A stretch of DNA of 64,000 nucleotides from UBA12202 sp049595035 (GCA_049595035.1 JBMYKD010000002.1:1-64000), one strand, 5' to 3'. Shown: positions 53,859-62,952, numbered from the stretch's first letter. Numbers and translations are program-made. Notes: generated by a model not told the origin, from the letters alone.

Positions 53859-54404
53859 CTAGCGGGCAATAGTAGCGGTTCTTCTGATTTTCTTTTGCAA
53901 TTGCAGCAATCCATAGATCAGGGCTTCGGCCGTGGGGGGACACCCCGGAACATAAACATCAACCGGCACAATACGGTCACAGCCACGCACAACAGCATAG
54001 GAATAGTGATAATAACCGCCCCCATTAGCACATGATCCCATGGATAGAACCCAGCGTGGTTCTGCCATCTGATCATAAACCTTGCGCAAGGCCGGTGCCA
54101 TTTTATTCGTCAGGGTTCCCGCAACAATCATCACATCAGATTGCCGGGGGCTAGGCCGGAACAGCATCCCGTATCGGTCGGTATCATAGCGTGAGGCGGC
54201 AGAATGTATCATTTCAACCGCACAACAGGCCAGACCGAATGTCATTGGCCATAATGAGCCGCTTCGCGCCCAGTTAAACAATTTGTCAGCCTGTGCCACG
54301 ACAAAACCGCGATTTGCAATTTCATCAGCAACAGCACCAAGAATAGCATCTTGATCCTTACCGGGGGGGATGGGTTTATTAGGCGAAAGACTCAGATCAT
54401 CCAT
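53859..54404 (-). CDS. nuoB: NADH-quinone oxidoreductase subunit B
   Basis: The 181-residue subunit carries the N2 cluster next to the quinone site. The ligands are in GLACCAVEM, GSCANGGGYYHYSYAVVRGCDRI and VPGCPP. PMTFGLACC and FRPSPRQSDVMIVAGTLT are also typical. It starts three bases after nuoA. Confidence 0.97.
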   Translation of the reverse strand: MDDLSLSPNKPIPPGKDQDAILGAVADEIANRGFVVAQADKLFNWARSGSLWPMTFGLACCAVEMIHSAASRYDTDRYGMLFRPSPRQSDVMIVAGTLTNKMAPALRKVYDQMAEPRWVLSMGSCANGGGYYHYSYAVVRGCDRIVPVDVYVPGCPPTAEALIYGLLQLQKKIRRTATIAR

Positions 54405-54407
54405 AGC

Positions 54408-54773
54408 TTAATCCCAGTCAAGGGCTCCTTTTTTCCACTCATAAATAAAACCGACCGTTAGCACGACCAGAAACACAAACATTGACCAGAAACCAAACGT
54501 CCCGATTTCACCTAGTGATACCGCCCACGGGAATAGGAATGCTACTTCAAGGTCAAAGATAATAAAGAGAATGGCAACAAGATAGAAACGAATGTCAAAC
54601 CGGCTACGGGAATCGTCAAATGCTTCAAATCCACATTCATAAGCACTCAATTTTTCAGGATCAGGACGCTGTGCCCCGACAATGACCGAACCGATAACAA
54701 ACGCTGCAGATAGGCCGATGGCAATAGCCAGAAAAACAACGATTGGTAGATATTCCATCAAATATGATGACAT
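54408..54773 (-). CDS. nuoA: NADH-quinone oxidoreductase subunit A
   Basis: The 121-residue subunit has three helices and the family motifs KLSAYECGFEAFDDSRSRFDIRFYLVAILFIIFDLEVAFLFPWA (seen as YECGF, RFDIRFYLVA and FDLEVAFLFPW). It is the first nuo gene and follows the aldolase-family gene by 33 bases with GAGGAAATG as ribosome binding site. Confidence 0.97.
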   Translation of the reverse strand: MSSYLMEYLPIVVFLAIAIGLSAAFVIGSVIVGAQRPDPEKLSAYECGFEAFDDSRSRFDIRFYLVAILFIIFDLEVAFLFPWAVSLGEIGTFGFWSMFVFLVVLTVGFIYEWKKGALDWD

Positions 54774-54806
54774 TAGTTTTCATTTCCTCGTTTTATCATA
54801 TGCTTA

Positions 54807-55709
54807 TCAGCATTTACGGAAACCATGTTCTTCTATTAATGCTTTTTCTAAGGCATCAATACTATTACTTGCCGCCGGAATCAATGGCGAACGCAAATTT
54901 GCCCATCTGGCATCACCAGACCATCTGGCCAGCAAAGCCTTCTGTGATGGGATAGGTGCATAATCCTGAAAAAGCATCCGTATAGCCTTGACTTTAATAT
55001 GTTTTTCTTCGGCAGCGTCGTAATCCCCCTGATGGCAAAGCTGGATCACTTCATCAATACCAACACCGTTAAGGTTCGCCGTTGCAGATATGCATCCCGG
55101 CGCACCGCGACGAATAGCCTCAATCACCGGCAACTCCGCTCCCGGATAAACAATTAGCCCGTCTATATCCAGAAGAGCGGCGGTATTTTCCCAATCACCG
55201 GACGAATCCTTGATGCCCACCACTTCCGGAAAATCCGCATATAACCGTTTCACGAGTTCTATGCTTAACCCGACATGCGCCACCTGTGGAATATGATAGA
55301 GGTAAATTCGTAATTCAGGGTGATCGACCATGCGGATCAGGTCTTTGTAGTAGTTATATAATCCGTCGTCAGATACGCCTTTATAGTAAAAGGGCGGCAG
55401 GATCATTGCGCCCAGACAACCCTGATCAACCGCATGCCGGGTCAGGCGCGCGGTATCAGGCAGATTGGTTAATCCTGTACCGGGGATCATAACAGCGGGG
55501 TCAATGCCACTTTTAATCAGGGCTTCAAGCATATCGATACGTTCATCAATGCCAACTGATAATGCTTCCCCGGTGGTGCCAAAAGGAGCTAGACCCGAAC
55601 AGCCACCTTCGGAAAGAAGCCATTTTGAATGTACAATAAAAAGATCGGGCGCCAATGACATATCGTCATTAAGCGGGGTAAGCACAGGGGCAATAAGGCC
55701 TTTAATCAT
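54807..55709 (-). CDS. Dihydrodipicolinate synthase / N-acetylneuraminate lyase family aldolase
   Basis: The 300-residue TIM-barrel lyase has the family's Schiff-base Lys in GIKDSSGDW, the catalytic Tyr in YLYHIPQ, and the carboxylate-binding loop PFGTTGEA. In true DapA an Arg follows YNVP.R; here that stretch reads HIPQVAHVG with no Arg, so the substrate is probably not aspartate semialdehyde. An aldolase for a sugar acid or a related keto acid is more likely. The start at 55709 (MIKGLIAPVLTP) puts the first strand at the N-terminus. It lies directly upstream of nuoA on the same strand. Confidence 0.85.
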   Translation of the reverse strand: MIKGLIAPVLTPLNDDMSLAPDLFIVHSKWLLSEGGCSGLAPFGTTGEALSVGIDERIDMLEALIKSGIDPAVMIPGTGLTNLPDTARLTRHAVDQGCLGAMILPPFYYKGVSDDGLYNYYKDLIRMVDHPELRIYLYHIPQVAHVGLSIELVKRLYADFPEVVGIKDSSGDWENTAALLDIDGLIVYPGAELPVIEAIRRGAPGCISATANLNGVGIDEVIQLCHQGDYDAAEEKHIKVKAIRMLFQDYAPIPSQKALLARWSGDARWANLRSPLIPAASNSIDALEKALIEEHGFRKC

Positions 55710-55978
55710 GATACTATCCTGAAACGAATGATCGGATTGATGTATTATGGCTACACCGGACAGCATATAATATCAAGTATTTTACCCCCATTTATCATGA
55801 GAATTATTTCGTTTTTGCCCATGATATAAGGGAATAGTGACTTGCATAAATACGGTAATGTGGTAAACAGCCTGTCATCAAGCAATTTTGCTTATAACCT
55901 CTTGCTGATGGCTCTTATATTTTTTGCTGTTGGCTCACATACCTTTTGAGGTATGGCATGATCCAGAAGGGGAATGAC
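55710..55978. promoter_or_regulatory. Divergent region with structured leader upstream of rpsF
   Basis: These 269 bases separate the aldolase gene (-) from rpsF (+). On the + side a long hairpin can form: AGCC..ATCA..GCAA (55869-55885) with TTGCTGATGGCT (55902-55913), with bulges of four and one base, followed by a T-rich stretch. A second perfect hairpin has a 7-bp stem and TTTG loop (55938-55955) and sits 23 bases before the rpsF ATG. They may control the ribosomal protein operon. The remaining part holds no recognised element. Confidence 0.45.
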
Positions 55979-56344
55979 ATGCAATTATATGAATGCGTAT
56001 TCATTATACGCCAGGATCTGTCCAATGCACAGGTCGAAAACATTACCAACGAATTTTGTGCCATTATCACCGATAGTAAAGGCGCGGTAGTCAAGCAGGA
56101 ATACTGGGGCTTGAAAACCATGGCTTACAAAATCAAGAAAAATCGCAAAGGGCATTATACCATGCTCAATTTTGAAGCTGATGCGGAAACGGTTGCTGAA
56201 TTTGACCGTCGCATGGGTTTGCATGAAGATATTCTGCGTTCTCTTATCCTTGCTATTGAGGAAGTTGATCCAGAACCATCAATCATGATGCAAAACAAAT
56301 CTGAGCGTTCCGGTGGTGACACCAGCGACGCGGCTGCTTCCTGA
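55979..56344 (+). CDS. rpsF: 30S ribosomal protein S6
   Basis: The 121-residue protein binds the central domain of 16S rRNA with S18. It has MQLYECVFIIRQDLSNAQVE, VKQEYWGLKTMAYKIKKNRKGHYTMLNFEAD and the C-terminal acidic tail region. The ATG at 55979 has AGAAGGGG upstream; an earlier in-frame start would add an AT-rich leader. It is the first gene of the rpsF-rpsR-rplI set. Confidence 0.97.
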   Translation: MQLYECVFIIRQDLSNAQVENITNEFCAIITDSKGAVVKQEYWGLKTMAYKIKKNRKGHYTMLNFEADAETVAEFDRRMGLHEDILRSLILAIEEVDPEPSIMMQNKSERSGGDTSDAAAS

Positions 56345-56369
56345 GCATATTTATTGAGAGGAAAAGATC

Positions 56370-56624
56370 ATGGCTCAACTTGAAATTACCAGACCATCCG
56401 CTCGTCGCTCATCATCGCGTCGCCGGAAATCCTGCCCATTCTCGCATCCTAGCGCACCTAAGATCGATTATAAGGACGTTAAACTTTTGCAACGTTACAC
56501 AACAGAACGTGGCAAAATTGTCCCCAGTCGTATTTCTGCGGTTTCTGCGAAAAAGCAACGTGAACTGACCACTGCCATCAAACGTGCCCGTCATCTGGCA
56601 CTGATGCCATTTGTCGTAGCTTAA
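56370..56624 (+). CDS. rpsR: 30S ribosomal protein S18
   Basis: The 84-residue protein has a basic Arg/Ser-rich N-terminus, CPFSHPSAPKIDYKDVKLLQRY, ERGKIVPSRISAVSAKKQRELTTAIKRARHLALMPF, as in all S18 proteins. GAGAGGAAAAGATC precedes the ATG. It lies between rpsF and rplI. Confidence 0.97.
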   Translation: MAQLEITRPSARRSSSRRRKSCPFSHPSAPKIDYKDVKLLQRYTTERGKIVPSRISAVSAKKQRELTTAIKRARHLALMPFVVA

Positions 56625-56635
56625 GGGGAAAGATC

Positions 56636-57304
56636 ATGGAAATCATTCTTCTAGAACGTGTTGAAAATCTTGGCCAGATGGGTGATCTGGTCAAAGTAAA
56701 GCCCGGATACGCCCGGAACTTTCTGCTTCCTACTGGCAAAGCCTTACGTGCAACGAAAACAAATATGGAACGGTTTGAAAGTGAACGTGCCCAGCGTGAA
56801 GCTGATAACCTCACCCGTAAATCAGAAGCCGAAGCCATTGCCAAACAGATGGAAGACCTTAGCGTCAATCTGATCAGAGCAGCCAGTGAAATGGGTCAGC
56901 TTTATGGTTCGGTGACCAGCCGTGATATTAGCGAAGCCGTAACAGCAAAAGGGTTTTCCATCACCAAAAATCAGGTTGACCTGAATACTGCTATCAAAAC
57001 CCTTGGTTTGGTGCAGGTTAGTGTCGTCTTGCATCCGGAAGTGTCTATTGATGTCACTGTTAATATTGCACGCAGTCAGGATGAAGCCGAAGAACAGATC
57101 AAACTTGGTCGGGCGATTGTTAATGATGTAGCGGAACGGGAACGGCTGGAAGCAGCTGAAGCCGCGAAAGCCGCCGAACAGCGTATGGCTGAATTAGACG
57201 CCGAAGATGAGCAGGACACAACAGGCAGCGACGAAGATGCCCCTGCCCCATCTGATGACGCCAATAATACGGATGATCAAACGGATGAAAACGCTGACGC
57301 GTAA
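56636..57304 (+). CDS. rplI: 50S ribosomal protein L9 with acidic C-terminal tail
   Basis: The 222-residue protein has the L9 N-domain (EIILLERVENLGQMGDLVKVKPGYARNFLLPTGKA), the long helix, and the C-domain (LYGSVTSRDI through VTVNIARS). After about residue 150 a charged helix and a tail of Asp/Glu/Asn run to the end, making it about 70 residues longer than E. coli L9; such tails are frequent in alphaproteobacteria. AAGGGG precedes the ATG. A terminator follows. Confidence 0.96.
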   Translation: MEIILLERVENLGQMGDLVKVKPGYARNFLLPTGKALRATKTNMERFESERAQREADNLTRKSEAEAIAKQMEDLSVNLIRAASEMGQLYGSVTSRDISEAVTAKGFSITKNQVDLNTAIKTLGLVQVSVVLHPEVSIDVTVNIARSQDEAEEQIKLGRAIVNDVAERERLEAAEAAKAAEQRMAELDAEDEQDTTGSDEDAPAPSDDANNTDDQTDENADA

Positions 57305-57336
57305 GTTATCCCCGATATCCACATAAATCACAGAAT

Positions 57337-57373
57337 AGGCGGGTCATGTTTTCCATGCCCGCCTGTTTTTTTT
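57337..57373 (+). terminator. Rho-independent terminator of rpsF-rpsR-rplI
   Basis: An 11-bp GC-rich stem (57337-57348 with 57354-57364, one bulged T) and a 5-base loop are followed by eight T. It separates the ribosomal protein operon from dnaB. Confidence 0.92.
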
Positions 57374-57391
57374 AAGGCATGTTAAATTATC

Positions 57392-58876
57392 ATGATTGAT
57401 GGTTATATACAGTCTGGCCTTGATGCCACCAAACCAGCCCCCGGCCTGCCCCAGAATATCGAGGCAGAGCAAGACCTATTAGGGGCTTTACTAAGCGATA
57501 ATGAGATTTTTGACAAAATCCCTGATAATCTGGACGAATCACATTTTTTCAACCCGCTAAATGGCCGGATATTTGCCGCCACAAGAAAACTATATTCCAA
57601 TGGGCAACTGGCCAATCCGGTCACATTAAAAAGCTATTTTATCGGTGATGCCACATTTGCTGAAATAGATATTGAATCCTATTTGCGTGAATTGATTGAA
57701 AACGTCACCTCCCTATCCGATGCTAAATTTTATGCCGAAGATATCTATCAATGTTATCTCAGGCGGCGGCTTATTCTGATTTCAGATGAAACCATCAGCC
57801 GGTCACGCACCGCAAATATGGATCATAGTGCTGAAAGTCTGATTGAAGAAACAGAACAGCAATTATTCGAGCTTGCGGAAAATGATAAGGTATCATCTGG
57901 ATTAACCCCACTCACCCATGCGTTACGGTCAGCAATTGACCGTGCCGAAGCTGCTTATAAAAACTCAGGCCATATTTCCGGCGTTGGCACCGGATTAACC
58001 GGTTTGAACAACATGCTAGGCGGCTTGCAACCATCTGATTTAATCATACTGGCCGGGCGACCAGGCATGGGGAAAACCGCCCTTGCTACCAATATTGCCT
58101 TTCATGCGGCAACCACTAATAGAACAGATGAAAACCCGCAACATGTTGCTTTTTTCTCACTGGAAATGTCAGCTGATCAGCTTGCCAACCGTATTCTTTC
58201 CAGTGAAACCGGTATTCCTTCTGATGAATTGCGGCTTGGTAAAGTCAATGCAGATCAATTCACCAATATCATTAAAACGAGTGATACTATTGAAAATGCA
58301 CCTTTTTTTATTGATGATACCCCGGGATTATCTGTGTCACAATTAGCGTCACGGGCTAGACGGCTTAAGCGTACCCATGGGCTGGGATTGATCGTGGTGG
58401 ACTATCTGCAACTGCTTTCTGCCCCTATGGGGACACGGTCAGAAAATCGGGTGCAGGAAATTTCTGCCATTAGCCGGACATTGAAAAACATTGCTAAAGA
58501 ATTGCAAATTCCTGTTCTGGCCTTATCCCAGCTATCCCGTGCCGTTGAACAGCGCGAAGATAAACGCCCCAATCTGTCTGATTTACGCGAATCCGGTTCG
58601 ATTGAACAGGATGCTGATGTGGTGATGTTCGTCTATCGCGAAGAATATTATCTTAGTAAAAGCGAGCCAGAACAGAAAGCCGATGAATCCACCGAACATT
58701 TTCAGACCAGACATAGCAGATGGCTGGAAAAATCCGAAAAAGCACAAGGCAAGGCCGAGATTATCATTGCCAAACAGCGGCATGGTAGCACAGGCGTGAT
58801 CAACCCCAACTTTATCGGCAAATTCACCAAATTTGTTGATGCTATTGCCGATGACCATCTGCCAGATCGCTATTGA
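57392..58876 (+). CDS. dnaB: Replicative DNA helicase DnaB
   Basis: The 494-residue hexameric helicase has the N-terminal domain (LPQNIEAEQDLLGALL) and the RecA-like C-terminal domain with Walker A in GRPGMGKTALA. It also has FSLEMSADQL, GLIVVDYLQLL (Walker B) and the SQLSRAVEQREDKRPNLSDLRESGSIEQDADVV region, followed by KQRHGSTGVI. Length is normal and there is no intein. It follows the rplI terminator and precedes alr by six bases. Confidence 0.97.
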   Translation: MIDGYIQSGLDATKPAPGLPQNIEAEQDLLGALLSDNEIFDKIPDNLDESHFFNPLNGRIFAATRKLYSNGQLANPVTLKSYFIGDATFAEIDIESYLRELIENVTSLSDAKFYAEDIYQCYLRRRLILISDETISRSRTANMDHSAESLIEETEQQLFELAENDKVSSGLTPLTHALRSAIDRAEAAYKNSGHISGVGTGLTGLNNMLGGLQPSDLIILAGRPGMGKTALATNIAFHAATTNRTDENPQHVAFFSLEMSADQLANRILSSETGIPSDELRLGKVNADQFTNIIKTSDTIENAPFFIDDTPGLSVSQLASRARRLKRTHGLGLIVVDYLQLLSAPMGTRSENRVQEISAISRTLKNIAKELQIPVLALSQLSRAVEQREDKRPNLSDLRESGSIEQDADVVMFVYREEYYLSKSEPEQKADESTEHFQTRHSRWLEKSEKAQGKAEIIIAKQRHGSTGVINPNFIGKFTKFVDAIADDHLPDRY

Positions 58877-58882
58877 TAGAAT

Positions 58883-59959
58883 ATGGCTTTATTTGATCGA
58901 TTAATTGCAGAAATCAATCTTGATGCCATTACTAGAAACTGGCAGAAATGCAATGTTCTTTCTGGCCAGTCCACAACCGCCGCCGTGGTCAAAGCCGATG
59001 GCTATGGTCATGGTGCCAGAGAAGTATCAGAGGCCCTCTATGAAGCCGGATGCCGTGTTTTTTTCACCGCCAGCGCAGATGAAGCCGCAACGATCAGACC
59101 ATATGTCGGTGATGCCCGTATTGGTTATTTTGATGGCTTATTTGCTGGTGATCTGGATATTATAACCGAATATAATCTTACCCCCAGCATAAATGATCCA
59201 GAACAATTAGACCTGTTGCCGCGACTTTCAAAAGGGGTAGCATTGCCTGATATCATGCTTCAATTAGATACAGGCATGAACCGTTTGGGCATTGACTGGC
59301 GCTGGCTTACCCCTGACAATGCTGACCTGATACAGCAAAAAGGGCATGTTTCGCTAATCTATTCCCATTTATCCAGTGCAGATGATCTGGCTAGTGATTT
59401 GAGCCATACCCAGCTTGAGCGATTCAAAGAAGCTACCACCCTGATGCCAGATATTGCGACCAGTCTGGCTGCATCTGGTGGTATTCTCCGCGGCAATGAT
59501 TTTCATTGTGATATGGTGCGGCCAGGCATTGTGCTTTATGGGTATCCGCCCATTCCGGCAAATGGTTTCACCCCTGCCCTGACGTTGAAAGCAAGAGTGC
59601 TTCAGGTTAGAAAAGCCAGAGCAGGTGAGTTCACGGGATATAATGCTACCTATCAATTAACCCGCGACAGTGTTCTTGCCACTATCGCAGGCGGTTATGC
59701 TGATGGTATCCGTCGTCAGCTTAGCAATCAGGGTGTTGTTCGTCACAACGCCTTAACCGCCCCCATTTTAGGGCGCGTATCCATGGATACGCATGTCATA
59801 GATATCACGGACTGGCCAGAAGGTATGCTCGGAATGCTGGATTATGTTACGATCATATCACCAGACCATGATGCTAATGAGATGGCTTTATTAAGTGATA
59901 CAATTTGCTATGATGTTTTAACATCACTACGGCTTCGGGCATCACGTGCTTATGTCTGA
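58883..59959 (+). CDS. alr: Alanine racemase
   Basis: The 358-residue PLP enzyme makes D-alanine for peptidoglycan. Lys37 in AVVKADGYGHGA binds PLP. LDTGMNRLGIDW, SHLSSAD, the second catalytic Tyr in TGYNATYQ, and ILGRVSMDTHVIDIT are present. Length is normal. It lies between dnaB and the mlaE gene. Confidence 0.96.
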   Translation: MALFDRLIAEINLDAITRNWQKCNVLSGQSTTAAVVKADGYGHGAREVSEALYEAGCRVFFTASADEAATIRPYVGDARIGYFDGLFAGDLDIITEYNLTPSINDPEQLDLLPRLSKGVALPDIMLQLDTGMNRLGIDWRWLTPDNADLIQQKGHVSLIYSHLSSADDLASDLSHTQLERFKEATTLMPDIATSLAASGGILRGNDFHCDMVRPGIVLYGYPPIPANGFTPALTLKARVLQVRKARAGEFTGYNATYQLTRDSVLATIAGGYADGIRRQLSNQGVVRHNALTAPILGRVSMDTHVIDITDWPEGMLGMLDYVTIISPDHDANEMALLSDTICYDVLTSLRLRASRAYV

Positions 59960-60012
59960 TAGTCATGCTAAACTATGCGCACAAATAGCGTCCTGATAAA
60001 GAAAGGCTAGTC

Positions 60013-60792
60013 ATGCAAGTATTGCAAATACCCGGCAGAGCGGCTTTATCCATGCTAGCGGAAATAGGACGGCTGAGCTTATTTGTCGGACAAGCCCTGT
60101 TCTGGCTGGTGCGACCACCATGGTATGGTCGCCAAATTTTACGGCAAATGATTGATATTGGATATTTCTCCCTGCCTGTTGTCGGGCTTACAACCATGTT
60201 TTCCGGCATGGTGATAGCATTGCAAAGCTATACCGGAACGGAACGTTTTTCAGCCGAAGGAGAAACCTCGGTCGCCACGGTAGTCGTGCTGATCATCACC
60301 AGAGAATTAGGCCCTGTTCTGGCAGGATTAATGGTAGCAGGCCGCATAGGTGCCGCTATGGCAGCAGAAATAGGAACAATGCGGGTCACCGATCAGATTG
60401 ATGCATTGGACACCCTATCAACGCGTCCTATGCAATACCTGATTGCCCCGCGCGTTATTGCAGGCACCATTTGCCTGCCCTTTCTGGTTCTGATTGGTGA
60501 TATCATCGGGGTATTTGGCGGCTATGTCATTGCCATCTATCAACTCGGGTTTTCGCCATCGGTATATCTATCTGGAACAATGGAGTTTCTGGAAGCCTTT
60601 GATGTGATCATCGGATTGATTAAGGCGGCGGTTTTCGGTTTTGTTGTTGCTATTATGGGTTGCTATTTTGGCTATCATTCCGGTCGTGGTGCCGAAGGCG
60701 TTGGCCGCGCCACCACGAATGCCGTTGTCTATTCTGCCATTCTGATTCTGATCTTTGATTTCATGATAACCGGTTTTGCGTTTGTGCGGTGA
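60013..60792 (+). CDS. mlaE: MlaE-type ABC transporter permease
   Basis: The 259-residue membrane protein matches the MlaE/Ttg2B permease family that moves phospholipids between the membranes. It has QMIDIGYFSLPVVGLTTMFSGMVIALQ, TRELGPVLAGLMVAGRIGAAMAAEIGTMRVTDQIDAL (the coupling region) and MGCYFGYHSGRGAEGVGRATTNAVV. It starts with a region of basic/hydrophobic residues. The ATPase mlaF follows at once, but the substrate-binding mlaD is not adjacent. Confidence 0.93.
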   Translation: MQVLQIPGRAALSMLAEIGRLSLFVGQALFWLVRPPWYGRQILRQMIDIGYFSLPVVGLTTMFSGMVIALQSYTGTERFSAEGETSVATVVVLIITRELGPVLAGLMVAGRIGAAMAAEIGTMRVTDQIDALDTLSTRPMQYLIAPRVIAGTICLPFLVLIGDIIGVFGGYVIAIYQLGFSPSVYLSGTMEFLEAFDVIIGLIKAAVFGFVVAIMGCYFGYHSGRGAEGVGRATTNAVVYSAILILIFDFMITGFAFVR

Positions 60793-60796
60793 TAAC

Positions 60797-61570
60797 ATGA
60801 GCGATATAAAAATCAAAATCCGCGATTTATGTAAAAGTTTTGGAAGCAAGCATGTTTTACAAGGCATTGATCTTGATGTGCTTAATGGCCAGTCTGTTGC
60901 CATTATCGGTGCGTCAGGGACAGGTAAATCCGTTCTGCTGAAATGTATTCTTGGCCTGATCAACCCTGATAGCGGATCAGCCATGGTAGAAGGTATCGAA
61001 ACCGTCGGGGCGAGTCGCCGAACCAGAGAAGACGTTTTAAGAAAATTCGGTATGCTGTTTCAGGGTGGAGCCTTATTTGATTCTCTACCCGTCTGGGAAA
61101 ATATCATGTTTCGCTATCGCCAGAATAATGCCATGAATGCCGCTGAATTAAGGCAGATAGCCAAAGAAACATTAGCTGATGTTCTGTTAGAAGAACGTGT
61201 GCTTGATCTCTATCCGGCTGAACTTTCTGGCGGGATGCAGAAACGGGTCGGTCTGGCCAGAGCGATAGCGGATAAACCCGGCATCCTGTTTTTTGATGAG
61301 CCGACATCAGGGCTTGATCCCATCACAAGCGGCGTCATTAACAGGCTGATCAGGAATGCCGTTGACCGGCTTGGCGCCACCGCCATGACGATTAGCCACG
61401 ATATGAACTCTGTGAGGCAAATTGCCGACTATGTGGCCATGATCCATGACGGGCATATCATCTGGCAAGGCAGTGTTAAAGATATGGAAGTGGTTGACCA
61501 TCCGGTTGTTCATCAATTTGTTAATGGGCTACCCACTGGGCCATTGACCAAATATGCAGAAAGCATCTAA
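60797..61570 (+). CDS. mlaF: MlaF-type ABC transporter ATPase
   Basis: The 257-residue ATPase partners MlaE. It has Walker A GASGTGKS, the Q-loop in LFQGGALFDSLPVWEN (typical of MlaF), signature LSGGMQKRVGLARA, Walker B ILFFDEPTSGLDP and the His switch in TISHDM. The start at 60797 (MSDIKIK) is chosen because the earlier in-frame start overlaps mlaE by more. Its stop overlaps the radA start (TAATG). Confidence 0.94.
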   Translation: MSDIKIKIRDLCKSFGSKHVLQGIDLDVLNGQSVAIIGASGTGKSVLLKCILGLINPDSGSAMVEGIETVGASRRTREDVLRKFGMLFQGGALFDSLPVWENIMFRYRQNNAMNAAELRQIAKETLADVLLEERVLDLYPAELSGGMQKRVGLARAIADKPGILFFDEPTSGLDPITSGVINRLIRNAVDRLGATAMTISHDMNSVRQIADYVAMIHDGHIIWQGSVKDMEVVDHPVVHQFVNGLPTGPLTKYAESI

Positions 61571-62952
61571 TGGCGCGTAGCAAATCGCAATTTATCTGTC
61601 AGGAATGTGGTGCTGTTCATAATAAATGGTCAGGCAAATGTAATCAGTGCAACAGCTGGAACAGCATAACCGAAGAAACCGTTACCGCAACACCGGGCGC
61701 CGCTGGCAGGGCCAGAGGCAGCCAGATCAATATGCATAAACTGGTTGGTGATACATCACCACCACCCCGTATCAGCACCGGCATACCAGAAATGGATAGG
61801 GTGTTAGGAGGTGGGCTAGTGCCCGGTTCAGCGACACTGATAGGTGGTGACCCCGGCATTGGAAAATCCACATTGCTATTGCAGACATTGTGCAAAATGG
61901 CAATTAGCGGGCATGAAGCATCTTATTTTAGCGGTGAAGAATCTGTTGAACAAATCCGCATGCGCGGAAGCAGGCTTGGGCTTGCCACAACAGATATGTC
62001 ACTGGGATTGGCCACCAGCACCAATGCCGCGGATATTACCGCATCATTACAGTCATCACAAAAGATTGCCGTTGCAGTCATTGATTCCATTCAGACGATG
62101 TTCTTGCCATCAATCGAATCAAGCCCCGGCACTGTCAGCCAGGTTCGTGCCAGCGCATTTGAATTAATCAGGGCTGCCAAAGCAAAAGGCGCGGCCATTA
62201 TCATTGTCGGGCATGTGACGAAAGATGGTGCGATTGCTGGCCCCAAAGTGCTGGAACATATGGTTGATACGGTTCTTCACTTTGAAGGCGATCGCAGCCA
62301 TCATTTCCGCATCTTGCGCTGTATCAAAAATCGCTTTGGCCCAACCGATGAAATCGGCGTGTTTGAAATGAAGGGTAATGGTCTGGCCGAAGTTTCTAAT
62401 CCGTCTGAATTATTCCTTGCAGATCGACAGGAAAATGTATCTGGCGCAGTGGTGTTTGCAGGGCTGGAAGGAACGCGCCCAATTCTGGTTGAAATACAGG
62501 CGCTTGTGGCCCCATCCACCATGGCAAATCCACGCCGAAATGTGGTTGGCTGGGATCAGGGGCGACTATCCATGCTTGCCGCCGTGTTAGAAGCCCGTGC
62601 CGGCATCCCACTATCAGGACGGGATATTTTCCTTAACGTGGCTGGCGGGGTGAAAATTACCGAACCGGCGGCTGATCTGGCCGTGGCGGCGGCGTTGATA
62701 TCTTCCATGAGTGGCCTGCCCTGTCCACGCAGTTGCGTGGTATTTGGTGAAGTCGGGCTGGCGGCAGAAACCCGCCGGGTCGCGCATCCGGATTTACGAT
62801 TGAAAGAAGCAGCAAAACTTGGGTTTGATCAGGCGATTCTCCCGCCCAGTAAAGCAAAAGATATGACCGCACCAGATGGCATCGCCCTAAATTATGTTGC
62901 TGATTTGAGCCAATTAATCGCCGCGCTTGGTGGCTTGAAAGACAATTCATGA
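61570..62952 (+). CDS. radA: DNA repair protein RadA
   Basis: The 460-residue RecA-like branch-migration helicase has the zinc finger CQECGAVHNKWSGKCNQC, Walker A GGDPGIGKSTLLLQ, the KNRFGPTDEIGVFEM motif, and a C-terminal Lon-protease-like domain (FLNVAGGVKITEPAADLAVAAALISS). It is coupled to mlaF by a one-base overlap. Length is normal. Confidence 0.97.
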   Translation: MARSKSQFICQECGAVHNKWSGKCNQCNSWNSITEETVTATPGAAGRARGSQINMHKLVGDTSPPPRISTGIPEMDRVLGGGLVPGSATLIGGDPGIGKSTLLLQTLCKMAISGHEASYFSGEESVEQIRMRGSRLGLATTDMSLGLATSTNAADITASLQSSQKIAVAVIDSIQTMFLPSIESSPGTVSQVRASAFELIRAAKAKGAAIIIVGHVTKDGAIAGPKVLEHMVDTVLHFEGDRSHHFRILRCIKNRFGPTDEIGVFEMKGNGLAEVSNPSELFLADRQENVSGAVVFAGLEGTRPILVEIQALVAPSTMANPRRNVVGWDQGRLSMLAAVLEARAGIPLSGRDIFLNVAGGVKITEPAADLAVAAALISSMSGLPCPRSCVVFGEVGLAAETRRVAHPDLRLKEAAKLGFDQAILPPSKAKDMTAPDGIALNYVADLSQLIAALGGLKDNS

